Below are positions 47,022-56,625 of a stretch of DNA of 64,000 bases, piece after piece. Under the pieces are notes generated by a model. It was not told the DNA's origin. It did not search any database and was given only the letters and a program-made list of their open reading frames with translations. This stretch comes from Parazoarcus communis (GTDB taxonomy: Bacteria; Pseudomonadota; Gammaproteobacteria; Burkholderiales; Rhodocyclaceae). Each line of letters begins with the position of its first letter. Within the stretch, counting starts at the first letter, position 1. The stretch spans positions 4,092,001 to 4,156,000 of the forward strand of contig NZ_CP022187.1 of NCBI RefSeq assembly GCF_003111645.1, given 5' to 3'. The translations under genes were made by a program, and so were the position numbers.

Positions 47022-47890
47022 CGGTGCGTGAAGCCGCCTTCCTGTTCGAGTGCGAGGGCGACGAACTTGTCGGCATCATCGCTGCGCCCGAAGAAATCAG
47101 TTCAGATCTCGGCATTCTGGTGGTGGTGGGCGGTCCGCAATACCGCGTGGGGAGCCATCGGCAGTTCGTACTCATGGCGCGCCGGCTCGCGGCAAATGGT
47201 TTTGCCTGCATGCGTTTCGACTACCGTGGCATGGGCGATGCAACTGGCGAGCAGCGCGATTTCGAACATGTCGAGCAGGACATTCGTGCTGCGATCGATG
47301 CATTCTGCGCGCGCGCGCCAGCGGTGAAGCGCGTGGTGCTGTGGGGCTTGTGCGACGGCGCGAGCGCAGCGTGTTTTTATGCTGCGGGCGATACGCGCGT
47401 GGCTGGCATGGTGCTGCTTAATCCGTGGGTCAAGACCGCTGCAGGCGAAGCAAAGACGTATCTTAAGCATTACTATCTGCAGCGTGTGCTTGAGCCGGCT
47501 TTTTGGAAGAAGCTGATGGGTGGTGGCGTTTCGATCGGGAAGTCACTTCGTGGCCTTTTTTCTGCGGTCGAAGTGGCGAGCAGCAAGGCGGGCGTGACAA
47601 GCGATGGCGCGGCAAAAGGCGACCTTCCGCAACGAATGGCGGCAGGACTTGTCCGTGCGGGAAAGCCCTTTTGTGTTGTACTGAGTGAGCGCGACTACGT
47701 CGCCCGCGAGTTCGAGTCGGTGGTTGGGGCGGGCGGAGCCTGGAAAGGGCTGACGGCGGCGACTTCGCCGACACGCATCGCGAAATCCGACCATACTTTT
47801 TCCACTGCCGAGTGGCGGGCGCTCGTCGAGGACTGCACCAAAGCCTGGGTCAGCGGTTTAGGACGCGGCCAACCGAAGGAGAAGCTGTGA
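47018..47890 (+). CDS. Hydrolase 1, exosortase A system-associated
   Basis: Alpha/beta hydrolase of 290 residues. VVVGGPQYRVGSHRQF (oxyanion region), FDYRGMGDATGEQRDF, and a nucleophile elbow GLCDGAS with Cys in place of Ser, as the family usually shows; late histidine in KSDHTFST. It may release or transfer an acyl or amino-acyl group from the carrier protein encoded two genes upstream. ATG overlaps the previous stop (ATGA); the next gene overlaps its stop (GTGA). Confidence 0.9.
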   Translation: MTVREAAFLFECEGDELVGIIAAPEEISSDLGILVVVGGPQYRVGSHRQFVLMARRLAANGFACMRFDYRGMGDATGEQRDFEHVEQDIRAAIDAFCARAPAVKRVVLWGLCDGASAACFYAAGDTRVAGMVLLNPWVKTAAGEAKTYLKHYYLQRVLEPAFWKKLMGGGVSIGKSLRGLFSAVEVASSKAGVTSDGAAKGDLPQRMAAGLVRAGKPFCVVLSERDYVAREFESVVGAGGAWKGLTAATSPTRIAKSDHTFSTAEWRALVEDCTKAWVSGLGRGQPKEKL

Positions 47891-48630
47891 TTCTGAGGCC
47901 TTTAAGCGGTGTGATGATGGTGTTGCTGGCGCTGAGCAGCCACGCCTTGTTTGCTCAGGAAGCTCCAGCCGCGCTGGGCTGCGGAACGCTGCAGAACGCG
48001 TATGGGCCGTTCGACTACCGCACGGATAAGGGCCGACTCGGTATCGTCGAGAAGTTCCACTTCGGCCCGGGTCAGGAAACGCTGTCGAATAAGGTGGGGC
48101 TGGGCGGCAACATCGACTACACCCTGCGCGCGTTTCCCAACCATCACCGCGCCTTGATGTCGATGATGAAACTCGGGTTCCTCGAGCGCACGTCCAAGCC
48201 AAAGGGCGCCGACTATACGATCAAGTGTTACATGGTTCGTGCGGAGGCTTTCAGACCGGATGACGCGATGGTCAAGGTCATCCATGGTCTGTACCTCATT
48301 CAGTCGGGCGCAGCACAAGAGGCAGTGGCAAAGCTCGAACAAGCCCGCGAACTCGATTCCTATAACGCGAATGTGCACTACAACCTGGGGTTGGCGTACT
48401 TCGACCTGAAGAAGTATGAGCTCGCGCTAGAGAGCGCCCATGTTGCCTACGCCCAGGGTTTTCCGCTGAGGGGTCTGCGGGATAAGCTGAAGCGAGCAGG
48501 GAAGTGGCGTGACCCGGTTGCGGGGCGTGCAGGCCTCGTTGCGCCTAATTTGCCTTCGGCGCCCGCAGAAATCGTTCCCGAGTTCGAATCACCAGACAAG
48601 GGCACTCCGGAGTCGGCAAGTGAGTCCTAG
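47887..48630 (+). CDS. Periplasmic TPR-repeat protein
   Basis: 247 residues from GTG 47887, preceded by AAGGAGAAGCT. Signal peptide ends HALFA-QE. After a region with CGTLQNAYGPFDYR, two or three tetratricopeptide repeats can be read (MVKVIHGLYLIQSGAAQEAV; NANVHYNLGLAYFDLKKYEL). Last gene of the carrier-hydrolase unit. It probably acts as a binding adaptor in the periplasm; it is too short to be the large PrsT protein of PEP-CTERM loci. Confidence 0.8.
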   Translation: MILRPLSGVMMVLLALSSHALFAQEAPAALGCGTLQNAYGPFDYRTDKGRLGIVEKFHFGPGQETLSNKVGLGGNIDYTLRAFPNHHRALMSMMKLGFLERTSKPKGADYTIKCYMVRAEAFRPDDAMVKVIHGLYLIQSGAAQEAVAKLEQARELDSYNANVHYNLGLAYFDLKKYELALESAHVAYAQGFPLRGLRDKLKRAGKWRDPVAGRAGLVAPNLPSAPAEIVPEFESPDKGTPESASES

Positions 48631-48801
48631 AGACCGGGTTCCTACTGCCCTGTGTGGCCGACTTTTGTTGGCTACAAGCGTGAGTCCGCGTGCTTGAAAA
48701 TCCGCCCGTTCAAATGGCCGAAAGCGCAGGCCTATGTCAGCCTCATGCCGCGGATCACTCCGCCGTCACGCCCGCCTGAGCCCCTTGCGTCCCGGCCGGA
48801 T

Positions 48802-50043
48802 TCAGACCAGTACCTCGATCACCTCCGGATGCCCCAGAAACCCCTGCGGGCTTGCACTGGCTCCATACGCACCGGATTGATAGATCACCACCAAATCACC
48901 AGGTTGCGCCACCGACAGGCTCATTCGGTCTGCGAGCAGGTCTAGCGGGGTGCAAAGCGGACCGACCACCGAGACGTTTTCCTGGCCCTCTGCGCCCATC
49001 CGGTTCCCAATGGCTGCGGGGTAGTTTTTGCGGATGACTTGCCCGAAGTTGCCCGAGGCTGAAAGATGGTGGTGCAGGCCTCCGTCGGTGACAAGGTATG
49101 TCTGGCCTCGCGAGACCTTCTTGTCAATTACCTTGCTGACGTACAGGCCGGCTTCTCCCACGAAGTAGCGGCCGAGTTCGATGACGATCTCTGCTTGCGG
49201 CAGGCTGATTTTCGCCTGCTCGACGATATCGGTGAGGTTGGTGCCAATCTGTGTCAGATCCAGCGGCTGTTCGCCTGGGAAGTACGGAATGCCGAAGCCG
49301 CCCCCAAGGTTTAGAAACTTGACGGGTGCGGGCGCGTGTTCGGCGAGCTTGCAGGCAAGGGCAAAGCTTTTCTGTTGCGCCTCGACGATTGATTCTGGCT
49401 TGAGGTTTTGCGAACCCGCAAAGAGATGAAAGCCCTCGAAGGCGAGCCCGGCGCGGCCGATTTCAGCGAGCAGCTCAGGCACTTGTTCGGCATCGACACC
49501 AAACTGCTTTGGGCCGCCGCCCATCTTCATGCCGGACGACTTGAGCTCGAAATCTGGATTGACCCGGACAGCAACCCTGGCGGGTAAGCCGAGCTCCTGT
49601 GCTGCGGCCGCAAGGATAGGGACTTCGCGGAACGATTCAACGTTGATGAGAATGCCCGCCGCAACGGCCTGCCGCAGTTCGGCATCGGTTTTTCCCGGTC
49701 CGGCAAAGCTGACTTCCTGTGGGTTGGCGCCCGCGTCGAGCGCAACCATGAGTTCGCCCGCGGAGGCAACATCGATGCCATCGACGAGTCCTGCCATGTG
49801 GCAGACCAGCGCCGGCATCGGGTTCGCCTTCATTGCATAGTGAAGCTTGATCGCAGCTGGGAGGGCTGATCGTAGCTGTTTCACGCGCGATGTGAGAAGA
49901 CTGCGGTCATACACATAGAAGGGGGTGCGGCCGATTCTTGCGGCAATGCGACTGAGCGGTATGCCGTTGACCAGGAGTTCGCCTCCCCGCGCGGGAAACT
50001 GATTCATTGGCGTATGGACAGGAGGAGTGCGGACTTCAGTCAT
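48802..50043 (-). CDS. PLP-dependent decarboxylase, exosortase A system-associated
   Basis: Fold-type III decarboxylase of 413 residues, related to diaminopimelate/ornithine decarboxylases. PLP lysine in HYAMKANPMPALV, glycine loop LNLGGGFGIPYFPGE, and the C-terminal active-site cysteine region GPLCTPLDLL followed by YGASASPQGFLGHPEV. The XrtA-linked family is distinct from lysA; it would make an amine from an amino acid, perhaps on a carrier or polymer linker. Converges on the TPR gene and is 50 bases downstream of the asparagine-synthetase-like gene on the same strand. Confidence 0.92.
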   Translation of the reverse strand: MTEVRTPPVHTPMNQFPARGGELLVNGIPLSRIAARIGRTPFYVYDRSLLTSRVKQLRSALPAAIKLHYAMKANPMPALVCHMAGLVDGIDVASAGELMVALDAGANPQEVSFAGPGKTDAELRQAVAAGILINVESFREVPILAAAAQELGLPARVAVRVNPDFELKSSGMKMGGGPKQFGVDAEQVPELLAEIGRAGLAFEGFHLFAGSQNLKPESIVEAQQKSFALACKLAEHAPAPVKFLNLGGGFGIPYFPGEQPLDLTQIGTNLTDIVEQAKISLPQAEIVIELGRYFVGEAGLYVSKVIDKKVSRGQTYLVTDGGLHHHLSASGNFGQVIRKNYPAAIGNRMGAEGQENVSVVGPLCTPLDLLADRMSLSVAQPGDLVVIYQSGAYGASASPQGFLGHPEVIEVLV

Positions 50044-50093
50044 GTGTTTGTGCTCTTGGTTCTTGGCGTTGGCAGATGGATGCTAGTCGTCGT

Positions 50094-51902
50094 TTAGTGA
50101 GCCGTTTCGTGCTCTCGCATCCAGAATTCCATCATCATCAGAATCCATACCATTTCGCCATAGTAGCCGGGGTGGGCTGGGAGGTGGATTTTCAGCAGGT
50201 CGTCAATAAAGTTCGACTTCACAATGCCGCGACCGCGGAAGCTGCCTAGCGCGTCTGCAGCCATGGCTTTGAGCCCTGCGTGCTGACAGGCCCACACGCC
50301 AAAGGGCAAGCCAAAGCCGTGCTTCTTCTTGGCGATGATTTCGTCGGGGAGGAAGCCGCGCAAGGCTTCCTTGAAAAACCAGCGCAACGTAAGGCGTTTG
50401 AGCTTCCATTCGGGTGGCAATGAGGTCGAGAATGCCAGTAGTTCATCGCTAAGCAGCGGAAAGGCGACATCGATGCCTGCGAGTTGTGTCGTGCCGATGA
50501 CCTTTGGAAGGTCGTTGTCGGCAAGGGTGTATTTCCAGTCGTAAGCCAGCATGCGGTTGATGTGCGATTTGGCATTGGTCGCATGCCAGACTTCGCGCTG
50601 TTCGCGCTGCGGCCGGTCGGTGTCTATCCTGGCAAGGAAGTCGGGTTCGAAGACGTTACCCATGCCCAGTCGCACAAGCATGTTGTACATATGGATACGG
50701 TCTGGCATCGGGACGCGGGCCTGCTCGACGTAACTGACCCCCTTCTTGATCAAGGGAATGCGATCCATGCCGGGAAGGGCAAGGCTGGGCTCAAGCAGGC
50801 CGCGGCGAAGTGCGCCGGGAACGCTGTCGTACCAGCCGAATACGCGTTGTTTGGCGTAGCGGGTGTTACCACCAAAAAGTTCATCGCCCCCATCGCCAGC
50901 GAGAATCTTGTCAATGCCGTCTTCGCGCGCACGGGAGGCGCAGATCCACGCGGGCACGGCTGAGGAATTGCCAAAGGGTTGGTCGTAGTGGGTGGCTACG
51001 CACGGTATGCCGTCGAGGAGATCGTCGGGTGTTACGTAGTACTCGTGATGGTCCGCACCAAAGTGCTTGGCAGCGATACGGGCGTATTCCATTTCGTCGT
51101 AGCCACTGGCGTCGAAACCAATGGAATAGCTGCGCGCGGGCACGCCGAGCGTCTTGCACAGCATGCCGGTAACGGTGGAGCTGTCAGTGCCGCCCGAAAG
51201 GAAGGTGCCCACGTTGTGCCCAGCGGCTTCATGGGTGACGCCGTCCTGAATGATCTGGAGGAACTGTGCTTTAGCGTCCTCCAGATCCGGCGTATTCTGC
51301 TCGTCGAAAATCGGCGTCCACCAGCGAATGCATTGTGCTGCCCCCGCCTGCCATTTGAGCAAGTGCCCTGCCTCAAGGCGCAGCACCCCCTCGAAAATAG
51401 TGTCTGGGGCCGGAATCATGTGGAAAAAGAGATACTCGTACACTGCCTGCGACGAGATCTGCCGCTTGGCATCGGGAACGCAGTCGGCGCGATCAGAGAA
51501 GGTCAGCATATCGGCTGTGGCCGAATAGCAGATCGGCCAGGTTCCGAATCGGTCTGTGGCAAGCAGGACGTCATTACCGTTGTCGCTGATCAGGACCACA
51601 CAAAAGCGGCCTTTCACCTCTTGAAGCGCTGCTTCGCCATTCTTGCGCAAGGCGCGCATCCATGCCGCGGATGCGCCTTGTTGCGCGCAAATTTCGCGCA
51701 GTGAGGAATCGTTGAAGCGGGGTGTTCCCAGAGCGAGGCAGGTAAGGCCGTCTTCACTGAAAGTGCTTAGCGTGTTGGAGTGGCCGAGTGCTCCATGCGG
51801 AAAATCATGACGGGACAGGTGCGATGATAGTGCGGGCTGTGCTGGCGCGCCCGGTGTGCTTTGAAAATGACCGCTGAACTGTTCAGGCACTGCGAACTCC
51901 AT
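50094..51902 (-). CDS. Asparagine synthetase-like protein lacking the N-terminal cysteine (third)
   Basis: 602 residues from ATG 51902; a TTG at 51998 would add 32 residues. The synthetase half is intact: PPi loop LSGGTDSSTVTG, SIGFDASGYDEMEYARIAAKHF, LAGDGGDELFGGNTRYA. The N-terminal half has the class-II glutaminase fold pattern (FCVVLISDNG, LLATDRFGTWPICYS) but does not begin M-C-G and has no Cys at position 2. It should therefore use free ammonia or another amine rather than glutamine, or only adenylate a carboxylate. Sits between the decarboxylase and acyl ligase genes, so the amine made by the decarboxylase could be the acceptor. Confidence 0.88.
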   Translation of the reverse strand: MEFAVPEQFSGHFQSTPGAPAQPALSSHLSRHDFPHGALGHSNTLSTFSEDGLTCLALGTPRFNDSSLREICAQQGASAAWMRALRKNGEAALQEVKGRFCVVLISDNGNDVLLATDRFGTWPICYSATADMLTFSDRADCVPDAKRQISSQAVYEYLFFHMIPAPDTIFEGVLRLEAGHLLKWQAGAAQCIRWWTPIFDEQNTPDLEDAKAQFLQIIQDGVTHEAAGHNVGTFLSGGTDSSTVTGMLCKTLGVPARSYSIGFDASGYDEMEYARIAAKHFGADHHEYYVTPDDLLDGIPCVATHYDQPFGNSSAVPAWICASRAREDGIDKILAGDGGDELFGGNTRYAKQRVFGWYDSVPGALRRGLLEPSLALPGMDRIPLIKKGVSYVEQARVPMPDRIHMYNMLVRLGMGNVFEPDFLARIDTDRPQREQREVWHATNAKSHINRMLAYDWKYTLADNDLPKVIGTTQLAGIDVAFPLLSDELLAFSTSLPPEWKLKRLTLRWFFKEALRGFLPDEIIAKKKHGFGLPFGVWACQHAGLKAMAADALGSFRGRGIVKSNFIDDLLKIHLPAHPGYYGEMVWILMMMEFWMREHETAH

Positions 51903-52082
51903 CAAACGTTTTTGCGAAGGCGGGTGCGGAAGCGGGAAAGACTCGGACTTCCGCACTATTTGAGCTGTCAGGCCCGCCTCGAACTGCCTTATGTCCAAGG
52001 ACTGAGTGCGCTGGAAAACGATGACCGCGCAGGCTGGCAGTCGGGTTGCCTGAAGTGCAGAAGGTGATAGCTTGCCGCTGGC

Positions 52083-53671
52083 TCAATGCTGCACCAACTC
52101 ACTCGCCAGCATCTTGCGATCAATCTTTCCATTCGGATTGCGTGGCAGAGGACCTTCTCGGACTTCAATCCGACTGGGCACCATGTATGCCGGCATGCGG
52201 GTGCGGCACTCGGTCTGCAGTGCTGCGAGGTCTATCGCGCCCCCCGGTGCTGGCGTGACGATTGCCACGATGGCCTGGCCCAAGGTTTCGTGGGGCACGC
52301 CAAATGCAGCGCACTCGCCAACCATTTGCGTTGCGTAGAGGATTTCTTCAACCTCGGTGGGGCTGACCCTGTAGCCTGAGGTCTTCATCATTTCGTCACG
52401 GCGTCCGATGAAGTAAAGAAAACCTTCTTCGTCGCGACGAACGTTGTCACCCGAAAACACTGCAAGTTCGGGAATGACGATTCCGGCCTCTCGCCCACCT
52501 GCGCCAGAGGGCAAGGGTTTGTAACGCTCGGCTGTTTTCTCGGGATCGTTCCAGTAGCCCATGCCCACGAGCGCTCCCCGCTGCACCAACTCTCCGGGTT
52601 CGTGCGGCGCGCATTCCGAACCATCGTCGCGCAGTACAAGCACTTCTGCATTGGGTATGGCTTTGCCAATAGAGTCGGGCCTGCGGTCGACCTCTTCGGG
52701 GGGAGGTAGGTGGCGCGGAAGGCCTCGGTGAGGCCATACATCAGGTATGGTTTTGTCTTCGGGAGCGCCGAGCGCAGCTTGTTCAGGGTCTCCAGTGGCA
52801 TGCGCCCGCCGGTGTTGGCGATGTAGCGAAGATGATCGGTAATGGTTTCCGGCCATTGCAGCTGGGAAAGCTGAATCCACAGTGGCGGCACGGCTGTGAG
52901 GCCGGTGACTTTCTCTTTCTCCATGGCCTTGAGTACATCTCGCGGCATCAGGTAATTGAGCAGGACGGCACGGGCCCCGGCATGAAATGCAGTTGTCAGC
53001 TGTGAAAAGCCGGCGTCGAACGAGAGTGGCAGGGCGGCAAGCAAGGTATCGCCAGGGCGATTCTCAAGATATTGAGCGACACTTTTGGCGCCGATGACCA
53101 TATTGCGGTGCGAGAGCACGACCCCCTTTGGCCTGCCGGTACTGCCCGAGGTGTACAGGATGGCGGCCATGTCCGTGTCGATGATGCGATGGCCAGTAGA
53201 GGACGGCCCAGCCGTCAGCTCCGACCACACGTGGACTGAGGCCCCTTGCAGGGTCGGGCGCTCGTCGGGGGTACTGGTAAGAATGACGTGGCGCAGGTCA
53301 TGGCAGTTTTCGAGGGTGCTCTTGAGCGCGCTCAGACGTTCAGGGCTGGTGACCAGCACCCGAACATTGCAGTCCTGCAGAATGTAGCCGACCTGTTCTG
53401 CTTTCAGGATGGGATTCACGGGCACGAACACGCCGCCTGCCGCACTGGTGCCAAATGTTGCAACGACGGTTTCGATGCGCTTGTCGAGATAGAGCGCTAC
53501 ACGTTCGCTGCGGCTGAGACCGATCGAGATCAGTCCGTCGGCAAAAGAGGTAACGCGTTCTGCCAGTTCGAAGTAGCTGAGCGTGTCGGCGCCATGTGTT
53601 AGCGCCGCACTGTCGGGCGAGCGTTGTGCAGACGCGGAAATAAGCTGATGCAGGAGGTGGGTCGAGTTCAT
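52083..53671 (-). pseudogene. Acyl-CoA ligase (AMP-forming), exosortase A associated, frameshifted in a C6 tract
   Basis: Adenylate-forming ligase in two frames. The N-part from ATG 53671 carries ILYTSGSTGRPKGVVLSHRN (P-loop) and LMYGLTEAFRATYLPP; the C-part carries GYWNDPEKTAERYKP, GDNVRRDEEGFLYFIGRRD, MMKTSGYRVSPTEVEEILY and RNPNGKIDRKML (catalytic Lys). They meet at six C on the coding strand (plus 52698-52703, about residue 323); seven C would give one protein of about 529 residues. Likely role: loading an acyl or amino-acid group onto the carrier protein. True mutation, phase variation or sequence error cannot be told apart here. Confidence 0.87.
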
Positions 53672-53791
53672 TGCCAGGCTGCCATATAGTGCTGATTGAA
53701 TATGCAGGCTGCCGAGTCTAGCCCAAAGCAGCCGCACCGTTTGCGACAAATGTCCGCTGATGACCGGAATGGACGCTGTTGCAGTCCGCTA

Positions 53792-53808
53792 CAAGACTAA
53801 ACGTCTTG
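53792..53808 (-). terminator. Small hairpin after the beta-helix gene
   Basis: Arms CAAGAC and GTCTTG around a 5-base loop, one base past the stop codon. No T-run follows, so it is a weak candidate terminator or transcript-end stem. Confidence 0.3.
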
Positions 53809-53809
53809 C

Positions 53810-54979
53810 TCATTTCGGAACGGTGATTGAGGCAAGAGGTGGTTCGGTGCTTTGATATGCACCGGGCGTCCATTGGGTCGTGGGCGGCAGGGAGCGAGTG
53901 CCACGTGGAAAGGTAAATTCGGCTTGTGGGGTAAGTGCTGGCGGCTCAGCAGGGGAGGCAAGGCCCCGAAGCCATGATGAGTCTCCGAGCGTTAATTCAA
54001 GTGTTGCGGGGTCGAGCGCACCGGGCAGCAGCGGGCAGTTTCCACTGTGGCTGCCAGGCAGCAGAGTGGTGAAGACGCCCAGGCCCACGGTGAGGTTGTT
54101 GCGAGTTGTGATTGTGGTGTCAGCAGGCAGCTTTTCTGCCCAGCTGCGCACGAACCAGGCTGGGCGCCAGCCTTGGCTGATCAGGGTGTTGTGGGACATC
54201 TGCAGCCGGCTATTTGGCCAGGTCGGACCTTCAGCGCCAAAGGCTACGATGACCGGATTCTGGCTCGCTGCGCTTTGACCGATGATGTTTCCGATCAACA
54301 GGGCGTCGCCACCGTTTGGGAGGTCGACCTCGTATGAGGCTTCACCAGCAGGGCCGTCGTAGATGAGGTTGTAGCGAAGGTCTGTGTTGCGTGCGCGGGA
54401 CTTGATCAGGTGCCCCTTGAAGCCGCTGTGGAAGCGACTGCCCGTGATCGAGACGCGAGTAATTTTCCCGATGTAGAGCAGGTGGTTGAGTGTGGGACCG
54501 TCGTGCGGGGCAGTGCTGAAAATGCTGTCGCTGATCAGCAGTTCTGCATCCTCGTAATTGGCGGTGAGCAGTCCCATCTGGTTGTCTTCGAACAGGCAGT
54601 TGCTGATCGCAAGTTTTCCGCGTTCAAACCGAATCCCCGCCCCATTTCCGTCGGCCACCCGCGTACCGCGGAACTCGATGTTATCCACTGTGTAGTCGCC
54701 ATTTCGGAACACCCAGATGGCCTTGCCTTCGGCGCTCTTGCCGTCGGCGATCAGCACGGGGCGTCCGTCAATGCCGCGGATTTCGAGTTGCTTTTGCGTC
54801 CACACGGCCACATCGCCGCGGTAGGTGCCGCCCTTGATCAGGACGGTGTCGCCGTCCTGGGCAAGACGTGCCGCAGCAGCAATCGTATCAACCGACTCTC
54901 CGGGGCCGACCGTAATGACGGCCGCGCTTGCGCCAGTTGTCGTCAGGGCGAGGAGGAGGGCCGCGCGGCGCAGGAGCAT
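53810..54979 (-). CDS. Secreted right-handed parallel beta-helix protein
   Basis: 389 residues. Signal peptide (LLLALTTTGASA-AV), then an N-terminal cap VGPGESVDTIAAAARLAQDG and DTVLIKGGTYRGDV typical of pectate-lyase-like beta-helices, with repeated coils such as LAISNCLFEDNQMGLL and LLISDSIFSTAPHDGP, RVSITGSRFHSGF, RYNLIYDGP. It would be periplasmic or surface located. Relatives bind or modify acidic polysaccharides (epimerase or lyase types); no catalytic assignment can be made. Runs in the same direction as the acyl ligase gene and 138 bases upstream of it. Confidence 0.82.
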   Translation of the reverse strand: MLLRRAALLLALTTTGASAAVITVGPGESVDTIAAAARLAQDGDTVLIKGGTYRGDVAVWTQKQLEIRGIDGRPVLIADGKSAEGKAIWVFRNGDYTVDNIEFRGTRVADGNGAGIRFERGKLAISNCLFEDNQMGLLTANYEDAELLISDSIFSTAPHDGPTLNHLLYIGKITRVSITGSRFHSGFKGHLIKSRARNTDLRYNLIYDGPAGEASYEVDLPNGGDALLIGNIIGQSAASQNPVIVAFGAEGPTWPNSRLQMSHNTLISQGWRPAWFVRSWAEKLPADTTITTRNNLTVGLGVFTTLLPGSHSGNCPLLPGALDPATLELTLGDSSWLRGLASPAEPPALTPQAEFTFPRGTRSLPPTTQWTPGAYQSTEPPLASITVPK

Positions 54980-55015
54980 GAGGGGCGTGAGGAGCGTGGA
55001 GGAGTTGTTCCAGGC

Positions 55016-55041
55016 AAAAAAACGGAGGCCGTAGCCCCCGT
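55016..55041 (-). terminator. Rho-independent terminator of argB
   Basis: On the minus strand ACGGGGGC and GGCCTCCGT-type arms pair over 8 bp (one G-U) with a short loop, followed by seven T (A-run 55016-55022 on plus). It lies just past the argB stop. Confidence 0.8.
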
Positions 55042-55049
55042 CGTCGTGA

Positions 55050-56042
<993 letters not shown>

Positions 56043-56055
56043 TCAGGTTCGCAAA

Positions 56056-56475
56056 TCAGTCGATTGTCAGGCGCTTGGCTTGCGCGGCAAGCTTCTTCGG
56101 CAGCGTGAGTTCCAGCACGCCATCGTTGAACTTGGCCACGGCCTTGGCTTCATCGACATCCTGGCCGAGCTGGAAGCTGCGCGAGACCTTGCCGAAGTAA
56201 CGTTCGGTGCGAAGGACGCGCTCGCCATCCTTGACCTCTTTTTCCTGCTTGCGCTCGGCGCTGATTGACACCACCGGGCCATCGATATGGACGTGGATGT
56301 CTTCCTTCTTCATGCCCGGGAGTTCGGCGTGGACCTCGTAGCCTTCGGTGTTCTCCTTGACGTCGACGCGCATCTGCGGCGCTTCGGTGTTGGCGACATT
56401 GCCGAAATCCACCGGGCGGACGAAGAAGCCGCGGAAAAGATCGTCGAGGGGGTCACGGCGGGAAAGGTTGCTCAT
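56056..56475 (-). CDS. Small heat-shock protein, Hsp20/alpha-crystallin family
   Basis: ATP-independent holdase chaperone of 139 residues. Alpha-crystallin domain from about 35: MRVDVKENTEGYEVHAELPG, KKEDIHVHIDGPVVSISAER, and the conserved GVLELTLPKK near the end. ATG 56475 is chosen because AAGGAGA lies 6 bases before it; an upstream in-frame ATG at 56523 lacks this and would start inside the inverted repeat. A sigma-32-like promoter precedes it. Confidence 0.95.
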   Translation of the reverse strand: MSNLSRRDPLDDLFRGFFVRPVDFGNVANTEAPQMRVDVKENTEGYEVHAELPGMKKEDIHVHIDGPVVSISAERKQEKEVKDGERVLRTERYFGKVSRSFQLGQDVDEAKAVAKFNDGVLELTLPKKLAAQAKRLTID

Positions 56476-56486
56476 GTTCGCTCTCC

Positions 56487-56528
56487 TTGTCTTGATGTTT
56501 GCCGGTGAATCCTCCGGCTTCAAGACAA
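56487..56528 (-). repeat. Nested inverted repeat in the hsp20 leader
   Basis: Outer 9-bp arms TTGTCTTGA / TCAAGACAA (56487-56495 and 56520-56528) enclose inner 5-bp arms GCCGG / CCGGC (56501-56505 and 56514-56518). The 3' arm shares two bases with the Shine-Dalgarno AAGGAG; the 5' arm touches the -10 element. It may be an operator or part of a leader hairpin. Confidence 0.6.
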
Positions 56529-56556
56529 ATATAGGGTCTGGTCGAACAGTTTCAAG
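56529..56556 (-). promoter_or_regulatory. Sigma-32-type heat-shock promoter of hsp20
   Basis: On the minus strand CTTGAAA (56550-56556) and CCCTATAT (56529-56536) are separated by 13 bases, close to the sigma-32 consensus CTTGAAA / CCCCATnT. Placed just upstream of hsp20. Confidence 0.78.
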
Positions 56557-56625
56557 TCCCCAGTCGAACCTGTCGGAAAGCGATGTTGATCAATGGGATG
56601 GAAACTGCGCGGCCGGCCGGCCGGT

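Noticed and set aside
56606-56623. Tandem GGCC/CCGG run after the barstar gene
   Set aside because: Short, and explained by high G+C; no T-run to make it a terminator and no longer repeat array.
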